From Bacillota bacterium (GTDB lineage Bacteria; Bacillota_E; JAJZYS01; JAJYTV01), in the NCBI GenBank assembly GCA_021845645.1, contig JAJZVM010000055.1, positions 1 to 24,735 on the forward strand: a stretch of 24,735 nucleotides of DNA, written 5' to 3'. This document shows, piece by piece, positions 6,426 through 14,110 of the stretch (within the stretch, counting starts at the first letter, position 1; each line of letters begins with the position of its first letter). A program made the position numbers and the translations under genes. A model generated the notes under the pieces. The model had not been told where the DNA came from. It saw only the letters and a list, made by a program, of their open reading frames with translations, and did no database searches.

Positions 6426-8148
6426 CTCGCGCCCCCCCGCGCAGGCGCTTCGCAGCTTCCTCGAAGCCGATCACGATGCCCCGCTCCTCCGACTTGCCGT
6501 CTTCCCAGCGCACGATGCGGTAGCGGTAGCCCTGCTCCGTCAGGAAGCGCTGGCGCAGGATCGCGAACTGCTGCTCGCGGGTATCGCTCGAGACGAGGGC
6601 GTAGAAGTGCGCCTGGCGGCCGTCCTCCTTGGGCCTCAGGATGCGGCCGAGCCGCTGCGCCTCTTCCTGGCGCGAGCCGAACGTGCCCGAGACCTCGATG
6701 GCGACGCTCGCCTCGGGAATGTCCAGGGAGAAGTTCGCGACGTTGGAGACGACGAGAAGGGGCGAGTCCCCGCCGCGGAACGCGGCAAGCCTGCGCTCGC
6801 GCTCGCTCTGCGGCGTCTCGCCCGTGAGGAGCGGGGCGTGCAGCGCCTGGGCGAGTTCATCCAGCTGGTGCAGGAAGCGGCCGATCACCAGCACGCGATC
6901 GCCCGCCGCGAGGTGTTCCTCGCTGATCGCCCGCACCGCGTCGATCTTCGCGGGGTTCTCCGCCGCGATGCGGAACTGCTCGTGCTCCTCCGCCTCGGCG
7001 TAGCGCTGGCGGGCCGCGGGCGGCAGTTCGAGCCGCACCTCGGTGCAGCTCGCCTTGGCGATCCAGCCCTGGCCCTCGAGCTCCTTCCACGGCGCGTCGT
7101 ACTTCTTCGGGCCGATCAGGCTGAAGACGTCGCCCTCGCGCCCGTCCTCGCGCAGGAGCGTCGCGGTCAGGCCGATGCGCCTGCGCGCCTGGATCTCGGC
7201 CGTCATCCGGAAAACGGGCGCCGGCAGGAGGTGCACCTCGTCGTAGACGATCAGGCCCCAGTCCCGCTCGCTCATCAGGGCGCGGTGCTGACCGCGGCCG
7301 AGGATGTGGTAGGTCGCGACGGTGACTGGCCGCACCTCCTTGCGCAGGCCGGTGTACTCGCCGATCGCCTCCGCGGGCAGGTCCGTCTTGTCCAGGATCT
7401 CTTCGATCCATTGCCGCACCGCCAAGGTGGAGGTGCACAGGATCAGCGTCTCGGCCTGGACCTTCGCCATCACGCCGAGGCCCACGACGGTCTTGCCGGC
7501 GCCGCAGGGCAGCACGACGACGCCGCTGCCGCCGCTCTTCGAACCCCCGGCCCAGAACGCGTCGATCGCCTGGCGCTGGTAGCGCCTGAGCTCGAGCTCC
7601 CTGCCACCGAGCGTGCGTTCGCGCAGGGCCATGTCCAGGCGAGCCCCCGCAGCGTGACCGGCGAGATCCCGGACGGGCCAGCCGATGCGCAGCAGCGCCT
7701 GCTTGAGGTGGCCGCGCGCACCCGGCGCCAGGCGTACGCCCTCGGGGGTGGGCAGCTCAAGGTACTGCGACACCTTCGGGTGGCCGCGCACTTCCCGCAG
7801 AAGCAGCGGATCGTCCGCCCAGAGCACGACGCGCCCTTCGTTCTCCCTGAGCTCCAGGCGGCCGTAGCGGGCCATCGCGCCCCAGATCTCCGCCTGCACG
7901 TTCTGCGGCAAGGCGTACTTGCCGAAGCGCTCGAGCCCCTCGGTCACCTCGAGCGCCGTGATGCCGCTCTCGGCGGCGTTCCAGAGGGAGAGCCGGGTGA
8001 TGCGGTAGGTGTGGACATGTTCGGGGCTGGCCTCGAGCTCCGCGAAGCGGGCGAGGAGGTCCCGCGCCGCCTCGAACTGCGGGTGGTCCGCCTCGAGCAG
8101 CACCGAATGGTCGCTTTGCACGGTCAATGGCTTTTCGGAGTCGTACAA
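6418..8148 (-). CDS. XPB/Rad25-type DNA repair helicase
   Basis: Superfamily 2 helicase related to eukaryotic XPB, predicted ATP-dependent DNA translocase in DNA repair. With the start at TTG 8148 it has 576 residues. An N-terminal XPB-type damage-recognition-like domain occupies about residues 15-130. Walker A is CGAGKT (215-220), motif II DEVH (303-306) and motif III TAT (328-330). The XPB-specific RED triad follows at 333-335, and motif VI is QEEAQRLGRILRP (494-506). TTG 8148 is preferred because GGAGG lies eight bases upstream and the protein homology begins right after it. The open frame runs 72 codons further upstream to 8364, but that part is low-complexity basic sequence without a domain. 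It is coupled by an 8-base overlap to the downstream partner gene. Confidence 0.9.
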   Translation of the reverse strand: MYDSEKPLTVQSDHSVLLEADHPQFEAARDLLARFAELEASPEHVHTYRITRLSLWNAAESGITALEVTEGLERFGKYALPQNVQAEIWGAMARYGRLELRENEGRVVLWADDPLLLREVRGHPKVSQYLELPTPEGVRLAPGARGHLKQALLRIGWPVRDLAGHAAGARLDMALRERTLGGRELELRRYQRQAIDAFWAGGSKSGGSGVVVLPCGAGKTVVGLGVMAKVQAETLILCTSTLAVRQWIEEILDKTDLPAEAIGEYTGLRKEVRPVTVATYHILGRGQHRALMSERDWGLIVYDEVHLLPAPVFRMTAEIQARRRIGLTATLLREDGREGDVFSLIGPKKYDAPWKELEGQGWIAKASCTEVRLELPPAARQRYAEAEEHEQFRIAAENPAKIDAVRAISEEHLAAGDRVLVIGRFLHQLDELAQALHAPLLTGETPQSERERRLAAFRGGDSPLLVVSNVANFSLDIPEASVAIEVSGTFGSRQEEAQRLGRILRPKEDGRQAHFYALVSSDTREQQFAILRQRFLTEQGYRYRIVRWEDGKSEERGIVIGFEEAAKRLRGGARDV

Positions 8149-8238
8149 GAAATGCGCCTCCGCTCTTGTTCGCTTATCCAATTGGCCAGAAACGGGCGCG
8201 TTCCTGCGTCGGGGACCATGCTGCCGCGGAGACTCGGC

Positions 8239-8251
8239 GTTCTGACAGAAC
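8239..8251. promoter_or_regulatory. Perfect 13-bp palindrome upstream of the XPB gene, candidate operator
   Basis: GTTCTG-A-CAGAAC is a perfect inverted repeat about 90 bases upstream of the TTG start of the helicase gene, in the divergent intergenic region. It has the size of a dimeric repressor site. It does not match the Bacillus LexA box (GAAC-N4-GTTC), because the half-sites have the opposite polarity. The regulator is unknown. Confidence 0.35.
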
Positions 8252-8323
8252 ATCCACCTACAGCGCGGTGACCGGCATGGCACAAACATCTGTGCAATCC
8301 GATGCTCTTTGGCTCGCGCAGCG

Positions 8324-8339
8324 ACAAGGGGTACCTTGT
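8324..8339. repeat. Inverted repeat ACAAGG-N4-CCTTGT in the divergent intergenic region
   Basis: Six-base arms separated by four bases. It could be an operator or a weak RNA hairpin. There is no second copy that I noticed in the window. The rest of 8149-8505 shows no recognisable gene or RNA; a convincing promoter for the helicase strand was not found. Confidence 0.25.
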
Positions 8340-8505
8340 GCAGCCGTCGACGCTCGCCGAGCACAGAGCCTGCCTCGGTAGTGCAAACGACATCTTGCGG
8401 ACGTCAACCTGGCACTTGCCCTCGCCAGGCTCCCGCCTCGGCAGGACAGGGACGCCGGAAAGTCAGTCATTGCCAAAGGCTGCCGCGACGACACCAAACG
8501 ACCCC

Positions 8506-8534
8506 TTGACACTTTCAAAGCATAATTGTATACA
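8506..8534 (+). promoter_or_regulatory. Promoter of the GntR-led catabolic cluster
   Basis: TTGACA (8506-8511), a perfect -35 consensus, is followed after 17 bases by TATACA (8529-8534), four of six to the -10 consensus. The predicted transcription start is near 8541. This excludes the TTG at 8526 as the translation start and supports GTG 8559. Confidence 0.65.
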
Positions 8535-8536
8535 GG
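8525..8536. promoter_or_regulatory. Candidate GntR operator (TTGTATACA-like) overlapping the -10
   Basis: ATTGTATACAGG (8525-8536) contains the palindrome TGTATACA (8527-8534). Several FCD-subfamily GntR repressors are known to bind TTGTATACAA-like sites. The site covers the -10 box of the promoter in front of the GntR gene, so autorepression by promoter occlusion is the natural reading. No further clear copy was seen in front of the downstream genes. Confidence 0.5.
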
Positions 8537-8558
8537 TGTGCAAAGGAGTGTGACAGGT

Positions 8559-9272
8559 GTGGATTCACCGCTTCGGGGCTCGCCGCCTGGAGAAAGTCCG
8601 CTAAAGCCTCGCAAGACGACAAGGGAACAGGTCTATGAAGCCATCAAGGCAGCCATCCTCGAAGGCAAGATGGAGATAAGCTCAAGAGTAACCGAGGCTA
8701 CCCTTGTGGAATGGCTAGGTGTAAGCAGGACACCTATTCGTGAGGCTTTCGGACGGTTGGAACAAGAAGGTTGGATTAAGCAGCTTCCTACAGGTGGTTA
8801 CATCATTTCGCCAGTGGACTTGGACGAAGCATTCTATATATATAGAGCTAGGGCCACACTTGAAGGCGTTCTTGTTCGTGATGCTTGCAGGAACATTACG
8901 CCGGAGCAGTGCGTTAATTTGGAGCGTCTTACACATGAACTTGAGAAGTCTGTCGAGCTCAGAGACGCCAACTCGCTCGCACGCACGGGCAGGGATATCC
9001 ACTCCTTCATCGCCGACCTTAGTGCAGATGGCGTGTCAAAGCGTCTGCTGCAACTCATCAATGACCGAGTGGAACTGTACCGATCGCTCACGGTGCAGTT
9101 CGAGCAACGGCAGGATGAGGTGCGTGAGGAGCACCGCCAGATAGCTCAAGCCATGTTGAGGTCCGATCCTGATCTTGCACAACGCGAGATGCAAAAGCAC
9201 ATCGAGCGGGCCGGCATGTCGCTCATCGAGGTGCTGCGAGCGGGAAGCCTGCCCGACAACCATACGGGTTGA
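8559..9272 (+). CDS. GntR-family transcriptional regulator, FadR/FCD subfamily
   Basis: Predicted ligand-responsive repressor of the catabolic genes that follow. It has 237 residues. The winged helix-turn-helix covers about residues 20-85, with ATLVEWLGVSRTPIREAFGR and LEQEGWIKQLPTGGYIISPV. The C-terminal FCD domain follows (residues ~90-230) with the usual three histidines likely to bind metal or ligand: H148 in GRDIHSF, H192 in EEHRQIA, H214 in QKHIERAG. GTG 8559 is chosen because AAAGGAG lies ten bases upstream and the promoter -10 overlaps the earlier TTG. The gene is visibly more AT-rich than the helicase and flagellar genes. FCD regulators commonly sense organic acids that are substrates of the adjacent pathway. 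The effector is unknown. Confidence 0.9.
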   Translation: MDSPLRGSPPGESPLKPRKTTREQVYEAIKAAILEGKMEISSRVTEATLVEWLGVSRTPIREAFGRLEQEGWIKQLPTGGYIISPVDLDEAFYIYRARATLEGVLVRDACRNITPEQCVNLERLTHELEKSVELRDANSLARTGRDIHSFIADLSADGVSKRLLQLINDRVELYRSLTVQFEQRQDEVREEHRQIAQAMLRSDPDLAQREMQKHIERAGMSLIEVLRAGSLPDNHTG

Positions 9273-9326
9273 TGGGAGTGCCGCCGGGTGCGTCGACTAT
9301 TTCGCAGACGAAAGGACGCATCACAT

Positions 9327-9782
9327 ATGCAGTTCTCCCACGGTTTCGAGGTTGACCAGACCCCGGCGCAGGTCTGGATGTTTACCAGCGACGTCCCGTC
9401 CCTGCTGGACTGCATCCCTGGTGTCAAGAGCGTGGCCTGCCTAGGTCAAGAACTGTATCAAGCGGTCATTAGCGAGCGCGTGGGACCATTCAAGGTGGAA
9501 TTCCATATTGACGCCGAGGTCAGCTGTCCAGAGCCTGGCCGGCTGTTGAAAGCAGTAGGCGGGGGCAAAGACGCAGTTTTGGGCAGTACCGTCCAAATAA
9601 AGATCGCAGTTTCCCTAAGTGAGATGCCGTCCGGCGCAACGCATGTTGACGTCAACGCGGAATTGACCGTATTCGGAAAGTTGGCCACCTTGGGCTTTGG
9701 AGTTATGCAGCACAAAGCCCGTGAGAACATGAACGGTTTCGCGGCCAATATGAAACGTCACCTGGAGGAGGGGTTGGCCTAA
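9327..9782 (+). CDS. CoxG-like SRPBCC-family protein
   Basis: A 151-residue protein of the carbon monoxide dehydrogenase subunit G family (SRPBCC fold). Members accompany molybdenum hydroxylases and are thought to help maturation or membrane attachment. The sequence starts QFSHGFEVDQTPAQVWMFTS, DVPSLLDCIPGVKSV, the classic CoxG opening, and continues with the VGPFKVEF strand. A C-terminal helix reads FGVMQHKARENMNGFAANMK. ATG 9327 has AAAGGA ten bases upstream; a GTG at 9288 in the same frame would add 13 non-homologous residues. The TAA overlaps the ATG of the next gene (TAATG), so it is tightly coupled to the FAD subunit gene. Confidence 0.85.
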   Translation: MQFSHGFEVDQTPAQVWMFTSDVPSLLDCIPGVKSVACLGQELYQAVISERVGPFKVEFHIDAEVSCPEPGRLLKAVGGGKDAVLGSTVQIKIAVSLSEMPSGATHVDVNAELTVFGKLATLGFGVMQHKARENMNGFAANMKRHLEEGLA

Positions 9783-10663
9783 TGTTGCGCCCGTTTGACA
9801 TTTGGGAGTGCCACACGATGGCCGAGGCCGTCGCCGCCAAACAGGAACTAGAGGAGACGGGCAGCGTCTACGCAGGCGGCACGGAACTCCTGCTCGTCAT
9901 GAAGCAAGGCTTTGCGCGGTACGAACACATGATCGATGTGAAGGGCATTCCGGAACTGAACGAGTTGGACGTCGTGAACGGCAGGGTACGTGTCGGCGCA
10001 GCGACGGTTCACCGGAAACTGGAGCATTCGGACATTATCCGCGACAGACTCGCGCTCATGGCAGAAGTTGAGAGCTATGTCGCGAACGTGCGCGTCCGCA
10101 ACGTTGGCACCATCGGCGGCAACTTGTGCTTCGCCGAACCCCATTCCGACCTCGCCTTGGTGACGATTCTGCTGGACGGTGTGCTTACCGTCGCCGGAGC
10201 GTCTGGCGAGAGACGCGTGCCGGCCGAATCCCTGGTCACTGGTCCCTACGAAACGTGTCTGCAGCCTGATGAGATTCTCAAGCAGATCGACTTTCCGGTC
10301 ACGCCGGCGGCAACGGCTACAGGATACCAGCGGTTCCAGTTCCATGAGCGTCCCAGTTGTGCGGTTGGCGTGATCATCACCGCCAGCGAGGACGGGCAGG
10401 GGTGCGAGTCCGCACTCGTGGCGGTCGGCGCTGCGGGTCCCACACCGAGGCGTGTTCGCGAAGCAGAGGCTCTGTTTGTCGGACGCTCATTGAACGAGGT
10501 CCGTGCACGCGCGCGTGACGCCGGACGCAAGGTGGCTGCGGCAGCCGATCCGCTCCCGAATCAGATGGGTTCGGAACAGTACATCGCCCACTTGGTGGAG
10601 GTCCTGGTTGAACGGGCAACGTTGCAGGCCCTGGCTCGTCTGCACAAGGAGGATGTCCAGTGA
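9782..10663 (+). CDS. Molybdenum hydroxylase FAD-binding subunit (CoxM-like)
   Basis: FAD-carrying medium subunit of a xanthine dehydrogenase-family enzyme, 293 residues, transferring electrons from the iron-sulfur subunit to an acceptor. The two FAD pyrophosphate-binding motifs of the family are present: AGGTELLLVMKQG (31-43) and VRNVGTIGGNLCFAEPHSDL (106-125). The C-terminal CO dehydrogenase flavoprotein-like domain begins near residue 180. The order FAD, then Fe-S, then Mo subunit matches CoxM-CoxS-CoxL. The gene overlaps its neighbours at both ends by one and four bases. Confidence 0.93.
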   Translation: MLRPFDIWECHTMAEAVAAKQELEETGSVYAGGTELLLVMKQGFARYEHMIDVKGIPELNELDVVNGRVRVGAATVHRKLEHSDIIRDRLALMAEVESYVANVRVRNVGTIGGNLCFAEPHSDLALVTILLDGVLTVAGASGERRVPAESLVTGPYETCLQPDEILKQIDFPVTPAATATGYQRFQFHERPSCAVGVIITASEDGQGCESALVAVGAAGPTPRRVREAEALFVGRSLNEVRARARDAGRKVAAAADPLPNQMGSEQYIAHLVEVLVERATLQALARLHKEDVQ

Positions 10664-11151
10664 GTGCAGCGCAACATTCCGCGATCGACCTGGAAATGCG
10701 GGTAAACGGGCGTCCTGTCTCGTTGCGCATCGAACCCCATGAGCTGCTGATTGACGTGCTGCGTGAGCGGCTCGGCCTGATCGGTACGAAGAAGTCCTGC
10801 GACATGCAGGTCTGCGGGGCGTGCACCGTGCTGGTCGACGGAAAAATGGTGAGCTCTTGCAGCTACTTGGCCTACGAGGCACGGCAAAAAAACGTGGTGA
10901 CCATCGAAGGGCTGGCTGACGGAGAGCACTTGCATCCTGTTCAGGACGCGTTCATCGAACATGGCGGCTTTCAGTGCGGATTCTGCACATCGGGCATGAT
11001 CCTGTCGGCCACGGCGCTGTTGGACGAGAACCCCAAGCCGACTACAGAGGAAATCAAACATTTCATGCGCGGCAACGTCTGCAGGTGCACCGGGTATGAG
11101 AGCATCATCGAATCCATCCACGCGGCGGCGGAAGAGACGCCGGGCAAGTGA
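10660..11151 (+). CDS. Molybdenum hydroxylase 2Fe-2S subunit (CoxS-like)
   Basis: Small iron-sulfur subunit, 163 residues, starting at a GTG that overlaps the preceding stop. The plant-ferredoxin-type cluster ligands are C47, C52, C55 and C67 (SCDMQVCGACTVLVDGKMVS, then SC). The second cluster has C106, C109, C141 and C143 (FQCGFCTSGMILSATALL and NVCRCTGYESI). All eight cysteines are present, so both [2Fe-2S] clusters should form. It passes electrons from the Mo site to the FAD subunit. A 154-base gap with no convincing gene separates it from the Mo subunit gene. Confidence 0.95.
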   Translation: MSAAQHSAIDLEMRVNGRPVSLRIEPHELLIDVLRERLGLIGTKKSCDMQVCGACTVLVDGKMVSSCSYLAYEARQKNVVTIEGLADGEHLHPVQDAFIEHGGFQCGFCTSGMILSATALLDENPKPTTEEIKHFMRGNVCRCTGYESIIESIHAAAEETPGK

Positions 11152-11305
11152 CCACGTCGGCCGCGCAAGGGCGGGTCAACAAACTGAACCAAAGACACTC
11201 GTCAATCGGAGACCCGCTCAGGTGGCAGAGGTTTTCGAGCTCGTCATGCAGTTCGCGGGTCGGACAAGTCTCGCATAAGCCGGGCTACGTTGAGGGAGGA
11301 CGCCA

Positions 11306-13618
11306 ATGCCGATGCAGTGGATAGGTACGGAGAGGCCTGCAGTGGAGAGTCGGGCCAAGGTAAGTGGGCGCTGTGAATACGTGGCCGACCTTACGGTGCC
11401 GAGGATGGTGTGGGCACATCTCGTGCGCAGCACCTGCCCGCACGGGCTGATTAAGGAAATTGACAAGTCGGGCGCGTTGGAAGTCCCTGGAGTGCTCGCA
11501 GTCGTCACAGGTGCGGACCTCAAGTCTCTTGGCATCAACCTTCGTTTCGGACCGGTGTTCCGCGACCAGTCACTGCTCGCGGTCGACAAGACGATTTACG
11601 CCGGCGAGCCTGTCGTAGCCGTTGTCGCGGAGTCCCAGTCCGCAGCCGAAGAAGCTGCGTCGCGGGTTAGCGTCGGTTATGAACCGCTACCCGCAGTCTT
11701 CGACCCGTTGGAAGCCGTGGCACCGGGCGCACCGGTGATCCATGAACATGTGGAGCCGGCGGGCCATTTCGCCGATGTGAAGCACTTGCATCCCCAAGAC
11801 AACTCCAATATCTGCACCCACTTCAAGCTGCGCCACGGGAATGTGGAAGAAGGCTTCGCACTGGCCGACCGGTTGTTCGAGCACACGTTCACGACGCCAG
11901 CTGTGGCCCACGTGACCCTGGAACCGAACGTCTCGGTGGCCGCATGGGCTTCCGACGGTCGGCTCACCGTCTGGTCCTCGACGCAGAGTCCGTCGGCTGT
12001 TCGGAGCGAACTCGCATACCTCTTCACGTTGTCTCAGTCGCAAGTTCGTGTTCGCGTGCCGTATCTGGGGGCCGGGTTCGGCCTCAAGGGCTATATGAAG
12101 CTTGAGGGCCTGGCCGCGGCGTTGGCGAAGATCGTCGATCGCCCGGTCAAGGTGGCCCTGAGCCTCGATGAGACGTTCGTGACCCTAACAAAGCACGCCA
12201 CGGTAGTGCGGCTGAAGACCGGTGTCAGCCATGATGGGCGGATCCTTGCCCGTCGATGCGAAGTCTACTACGACGGCGGTGCGTGCGCGGATACAGGTCC
12301 GCGCATCGCACAGAAGTCGGGGTTCACCGCCGCTGGGCCGTATGCCATTCCGAACGTCTGGATCGATTCGTACAGGGTCTACACGAACAAGGTACCGGCC
12401 GGGGGGTATCGCGGGTTCGGCATACCGCAGCTCGTCTGGGCTTACGAGTCTCAGAATGACGAGATCGCGCGGGCACTCGGCATGGATCCTCTGGACTTCC
12501 GCCAGCGCAACGTGCTGCGTGCGGGCGACGTGCATGCCACAGGACAGGTCATGGAGTCGTCCGAGCACGCACTCTGCCTTGAGAAAGTCGCCGAATGCAT
12601 GCAGCGTTGGCCCAAGCAGAAGAACCGCGGCCGCGGTCTGGCTTTGGGCATGAAGGCGGTACTCACTCCGTCCATCTCTCAAGCCACGCTGACGCTCTTT
12701 GCCGACGGGTCCGCAAGCTTGGCCGCCAGTACCGTCGACATGGGACAGGGGTCGGACACGATCATGCCGATGCTCGCCGCCGAGGTGCTGGGCATCCCTC
12801 CCGAAAAGGTACACATGGTGCACACCGACACCGACGTTACGCCATACGACACGATTACCGCCGCCAGCCGCACCACCTTCTACATGGGCAACGCCGTGGT
12901 GCGCGCTGCCGAAGATGTCCGCACTCAGCTTCTGAAGATGGCTTCCGAACAACTGGAAGTCGCCGTGAGTGACCTCGAACTGACCGAGGGCAGCGTTGCC
13001 ATACGCGGCGCCAATACCCGCCAGTTGACATTCTCCCAGATCATGACACGCCACTTTGGCATGCCGGCTGGAAGCATCCTCGGCAGGGGTGACTTCCAGA
13101 CAGAATATCGGCCGCTGGACAGCGAGACGGGGCAATCTGACCGTTGCGTGGCCTTCTGGTTCGCGGCTGCGACGGGAGCCGAGGTTGAGGTGGACGAGGA
13201 CACCGGGCAGATCCGCGTCACACGCCTGGTCACGGCCGCCGACGCTGGTCGCGCCCTGAACCCGAGAGCGGTGCGCCACCAGCTCGTCGGTGGCGCGATT
13301 CAACAGCTGGGTCAAGTCTTGCGGGAATCCGTGAACTACGTCGACGGCCAGATCGTGAACGGCAATCTCATCGACTATTCCGTGCCGGGATTCGAGGACT
13401 TGCCCGGTGAGATCGAGACCGTGGTGATCGAAGTGCCAGCCGCAGACGGCCCGTTCGGCGCCAAAGGAGTGGGCGAGTCGGCGACCTTCGCGGTCGCTCC
13501 TGCGATCGCCAATGCACTGAAGGATTTGACAGGGGTCAGGATGTGCGACTTGCCTCTGACGCCAGAGCGAGTCCTTGACGCCCTTCGGGCACGGCCGGAT
13601 GCGGGCCCGACGCGTTAG
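11306..13618 (+). CDS. Molybdenum hydroxylase large, Mo-cofactor-binding subunit (CoxL/XdhB family), substrate unknown
   Basis: Catalytic subunit of a xanthine dehydrogenase-family molybdenum hydroxylase, 770 residues, normal for the family. These enzymes hydroxylate aromatic heterocycles, aldehydes or, in one branch, oxidise CO. The ATG has GGGAGG six bases upstream. The motifs VPYLGAGFGLKGYMKLEG (251-268), PAGGYRGFGIPQ (364-375) and VDMGQGSDT (477-485) are seen. The catalytic glutamate E724 lies in GPFGAKGVGESATF. The Mo-site loop reads GGYRGFG and lacks the AYRCSFR cysteine loop of true CO dehydrogenase, so it should not be called a CO dehydrogenase. Neighbouring tautomerase, lyase and reductase genes suggest a ring or heterocycle hydroxylase. 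Confidence 0.92.
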   Translation: MPMQWIGTERPAVESRAKVSGRCEYVADLTVPRMVWAHLVRSTCPHGLIKEIDKSGALEVPGVLAVVTGADLKSLGINLRFGPVFRDQSLLAVDKTIYAGEPVVAVVAESQSAAEEAASRVSVGYEPLPAVFDPLEAVAPGAPVIHEHVEPAGHFADVKHLHPQDNSNICTHFKLRHGNVEEGFALADRLFEHTFTTPAVAHVTLEPNVSVAAWASDGRLTVWSSTQSPSAVRSELAYLFTLSQSQVRVRVPYLGAGFGLKGYMKLEGLAAALAKIVDRPVKVALSLDETFVTLTKHATVVRLKTGVSHDGRILARRCEVYYDGGACADTGPRIAQKSGFTAAGPYAIPNVWIDSYRVYTNKVPAGGYRGFGIPQLVWAYESQNDEIARALGMDPLDFRQRNVLRAGDVHATGQVMESSEHALCLEKVAECMQRWPKQKNRGRGLALGMKAVLTPSISQATLTLFADGSASLAASTVDMGQGSDTIMPMLAAEVLGIPPEKVHMVHTDTDVTPYDTITAASRTTFYMGNAVVRAAEDVRTQLLKMASEQLEVAVSDLELTEGSVAIRGANTRQLTFSQIMTRHFGMPAGSILGRGDFQTEYRPLDSETGQSDRCVAFWFAAATGAEVEVDEDTGQIRVTRLVTAADAGRALNPRAVRHQLVGGAIQQLGQVLRESVNYVDGQIVNGNLIDYSVPGFEDLPGEIETVVIEVPAADGPFGAKGVGESATFAVAPAIANALKDLTGVRMCDLPLTPERVLDALRARPDAGPTR

Positions 13619-13759
13619 GACGCAACGGGTGGCGGCGCCGGGTGGGACCCGTCGTCGGAGGGGGGATGCCTGAACCTTGGCAGCTGCAGGGAGGATGCGC
13701 GGCCGGGCAGGCTTGTGCAACGCGCGAGATTTCGATTGATAGAGGAAGGATTGGTGAAC

Positions 13760-13954
13760 ATGCCGCTAATTCAGGTGTCCATGTTTGAAGGCCGCGACGA
13801 GAACACCAGGGCGAGGCTTGTGCAGGCACTTACGAATGCTGCGATAGACGCGCTGGGGGTGGCTCCGGACCGCGTCAAGATCTACTTGCACGAGTACGAC
13901 AAATCCCATGTCGCCTCTGGCGGGGAACTGTATTCGCGTAAGGCAACGAAGTAG
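13760..13954 (+). CDS. 4-oxalocrotonate tautomerase-family protein
   Basis: A 64-residue tautomerase of the 4-oxalocrotonate tautomerase superfamily, which isomerises enol and unsaturated oxo acids formed in ring cleavage pathways. The initiator Met at 13760 is followed directly by Pro (MPLIQVSMFEGRDENTRARL), the catalytic Pro1 after Met removal. GGAAGGA lies nine bases upstream, which decides this start over an in-frame extension. R11 is conserved. The position equivalent to R39 of the Pseudomonas enzyme is Lys (DRVKIYLHEY), with an Arg two residues before. The C-terminal SGGELYSRK matches the family. It is one step in the proposed catabolic pathway; the exact substrate is unknown. Confidence 0.88.
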   Translation: MPLIQVSMFEGRDENTRARLVQALTNAAIDALGVAPDRVKIYLHEYDKSHVASGGELYSRKATK

Positions 13955-14003
13955 CCGGGCTTCAGGCAACAGGCACCACTAAGGGTACGGAGGTGGGCAT
14001 GCA

Positions 14004-14105
14004 ATGAAGAGTACGGTTGCACCCGTGTCGAGCGACACAAGCATCATGTGTGCCCGCACGACTGGACCCTCGTTCGTTCGGATGGCCGAAATGGTAAGGC
14101 GGTGA
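14004..14105 (+). CDS. 33-residue small ORF ahead of the lyase gene
   Basis: ATG 14004 has GGAGG ten bases upstream, a better site than that of the following lyase gene. The ORF (MKSTVAPVSSDTSIMCARTT, then GPSFVRMAEMVRR) ends with TGA at 14103-14105, five bases before the lyase ATG. No family is recognised. It may be a translational-coupling leader, or the relic of a gene start. Support is the ribosome site and spacing only. Confidence 0.3.
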   Translation: MKSTVAPVSSDTSIMCARTTGPSFVRMAEMVRR

Positions 14106-14110
14106 ACGCC

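Noticed and set aside
8149..8364. N-terminal extension of the XPB helicase up to 8364
   Set aside because: The extra 72 residues lack any domain, and a GGAGG ribosome site fits the TTG at 8148.
11152..11305. A short ORF (about 18 residues from GTG 11221) in the gap before the Mo subunit gene
   Set aside because: Too short, weak ribosome site and no homology. I see nothing else in this gap.
9327..13618. Annotation as aerobic carbon monoxide dehydrogenase (coxGMSL)
   Set aside because: The active-site loop lacks the cysteine-containing AYRCSFR motif, and the neighbours are acid-catabolism genes.
12185..13720. A 511-codon minus-strand open frame opposite the Mo subunit gene, and a similar one at 20923-22317 opposite the PrpD-like gene
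   Set aside because: Both are GC-driven shadows, with no ribosome site that matters and no recognisable protein motif.
13619..13759. A 38-codon ORF starting ATG near 13664 that overlaps the tautomerase start
   Set aside because: The ribosome site is too close to the ATG and the peptide is unremarkable; it is probably chance.
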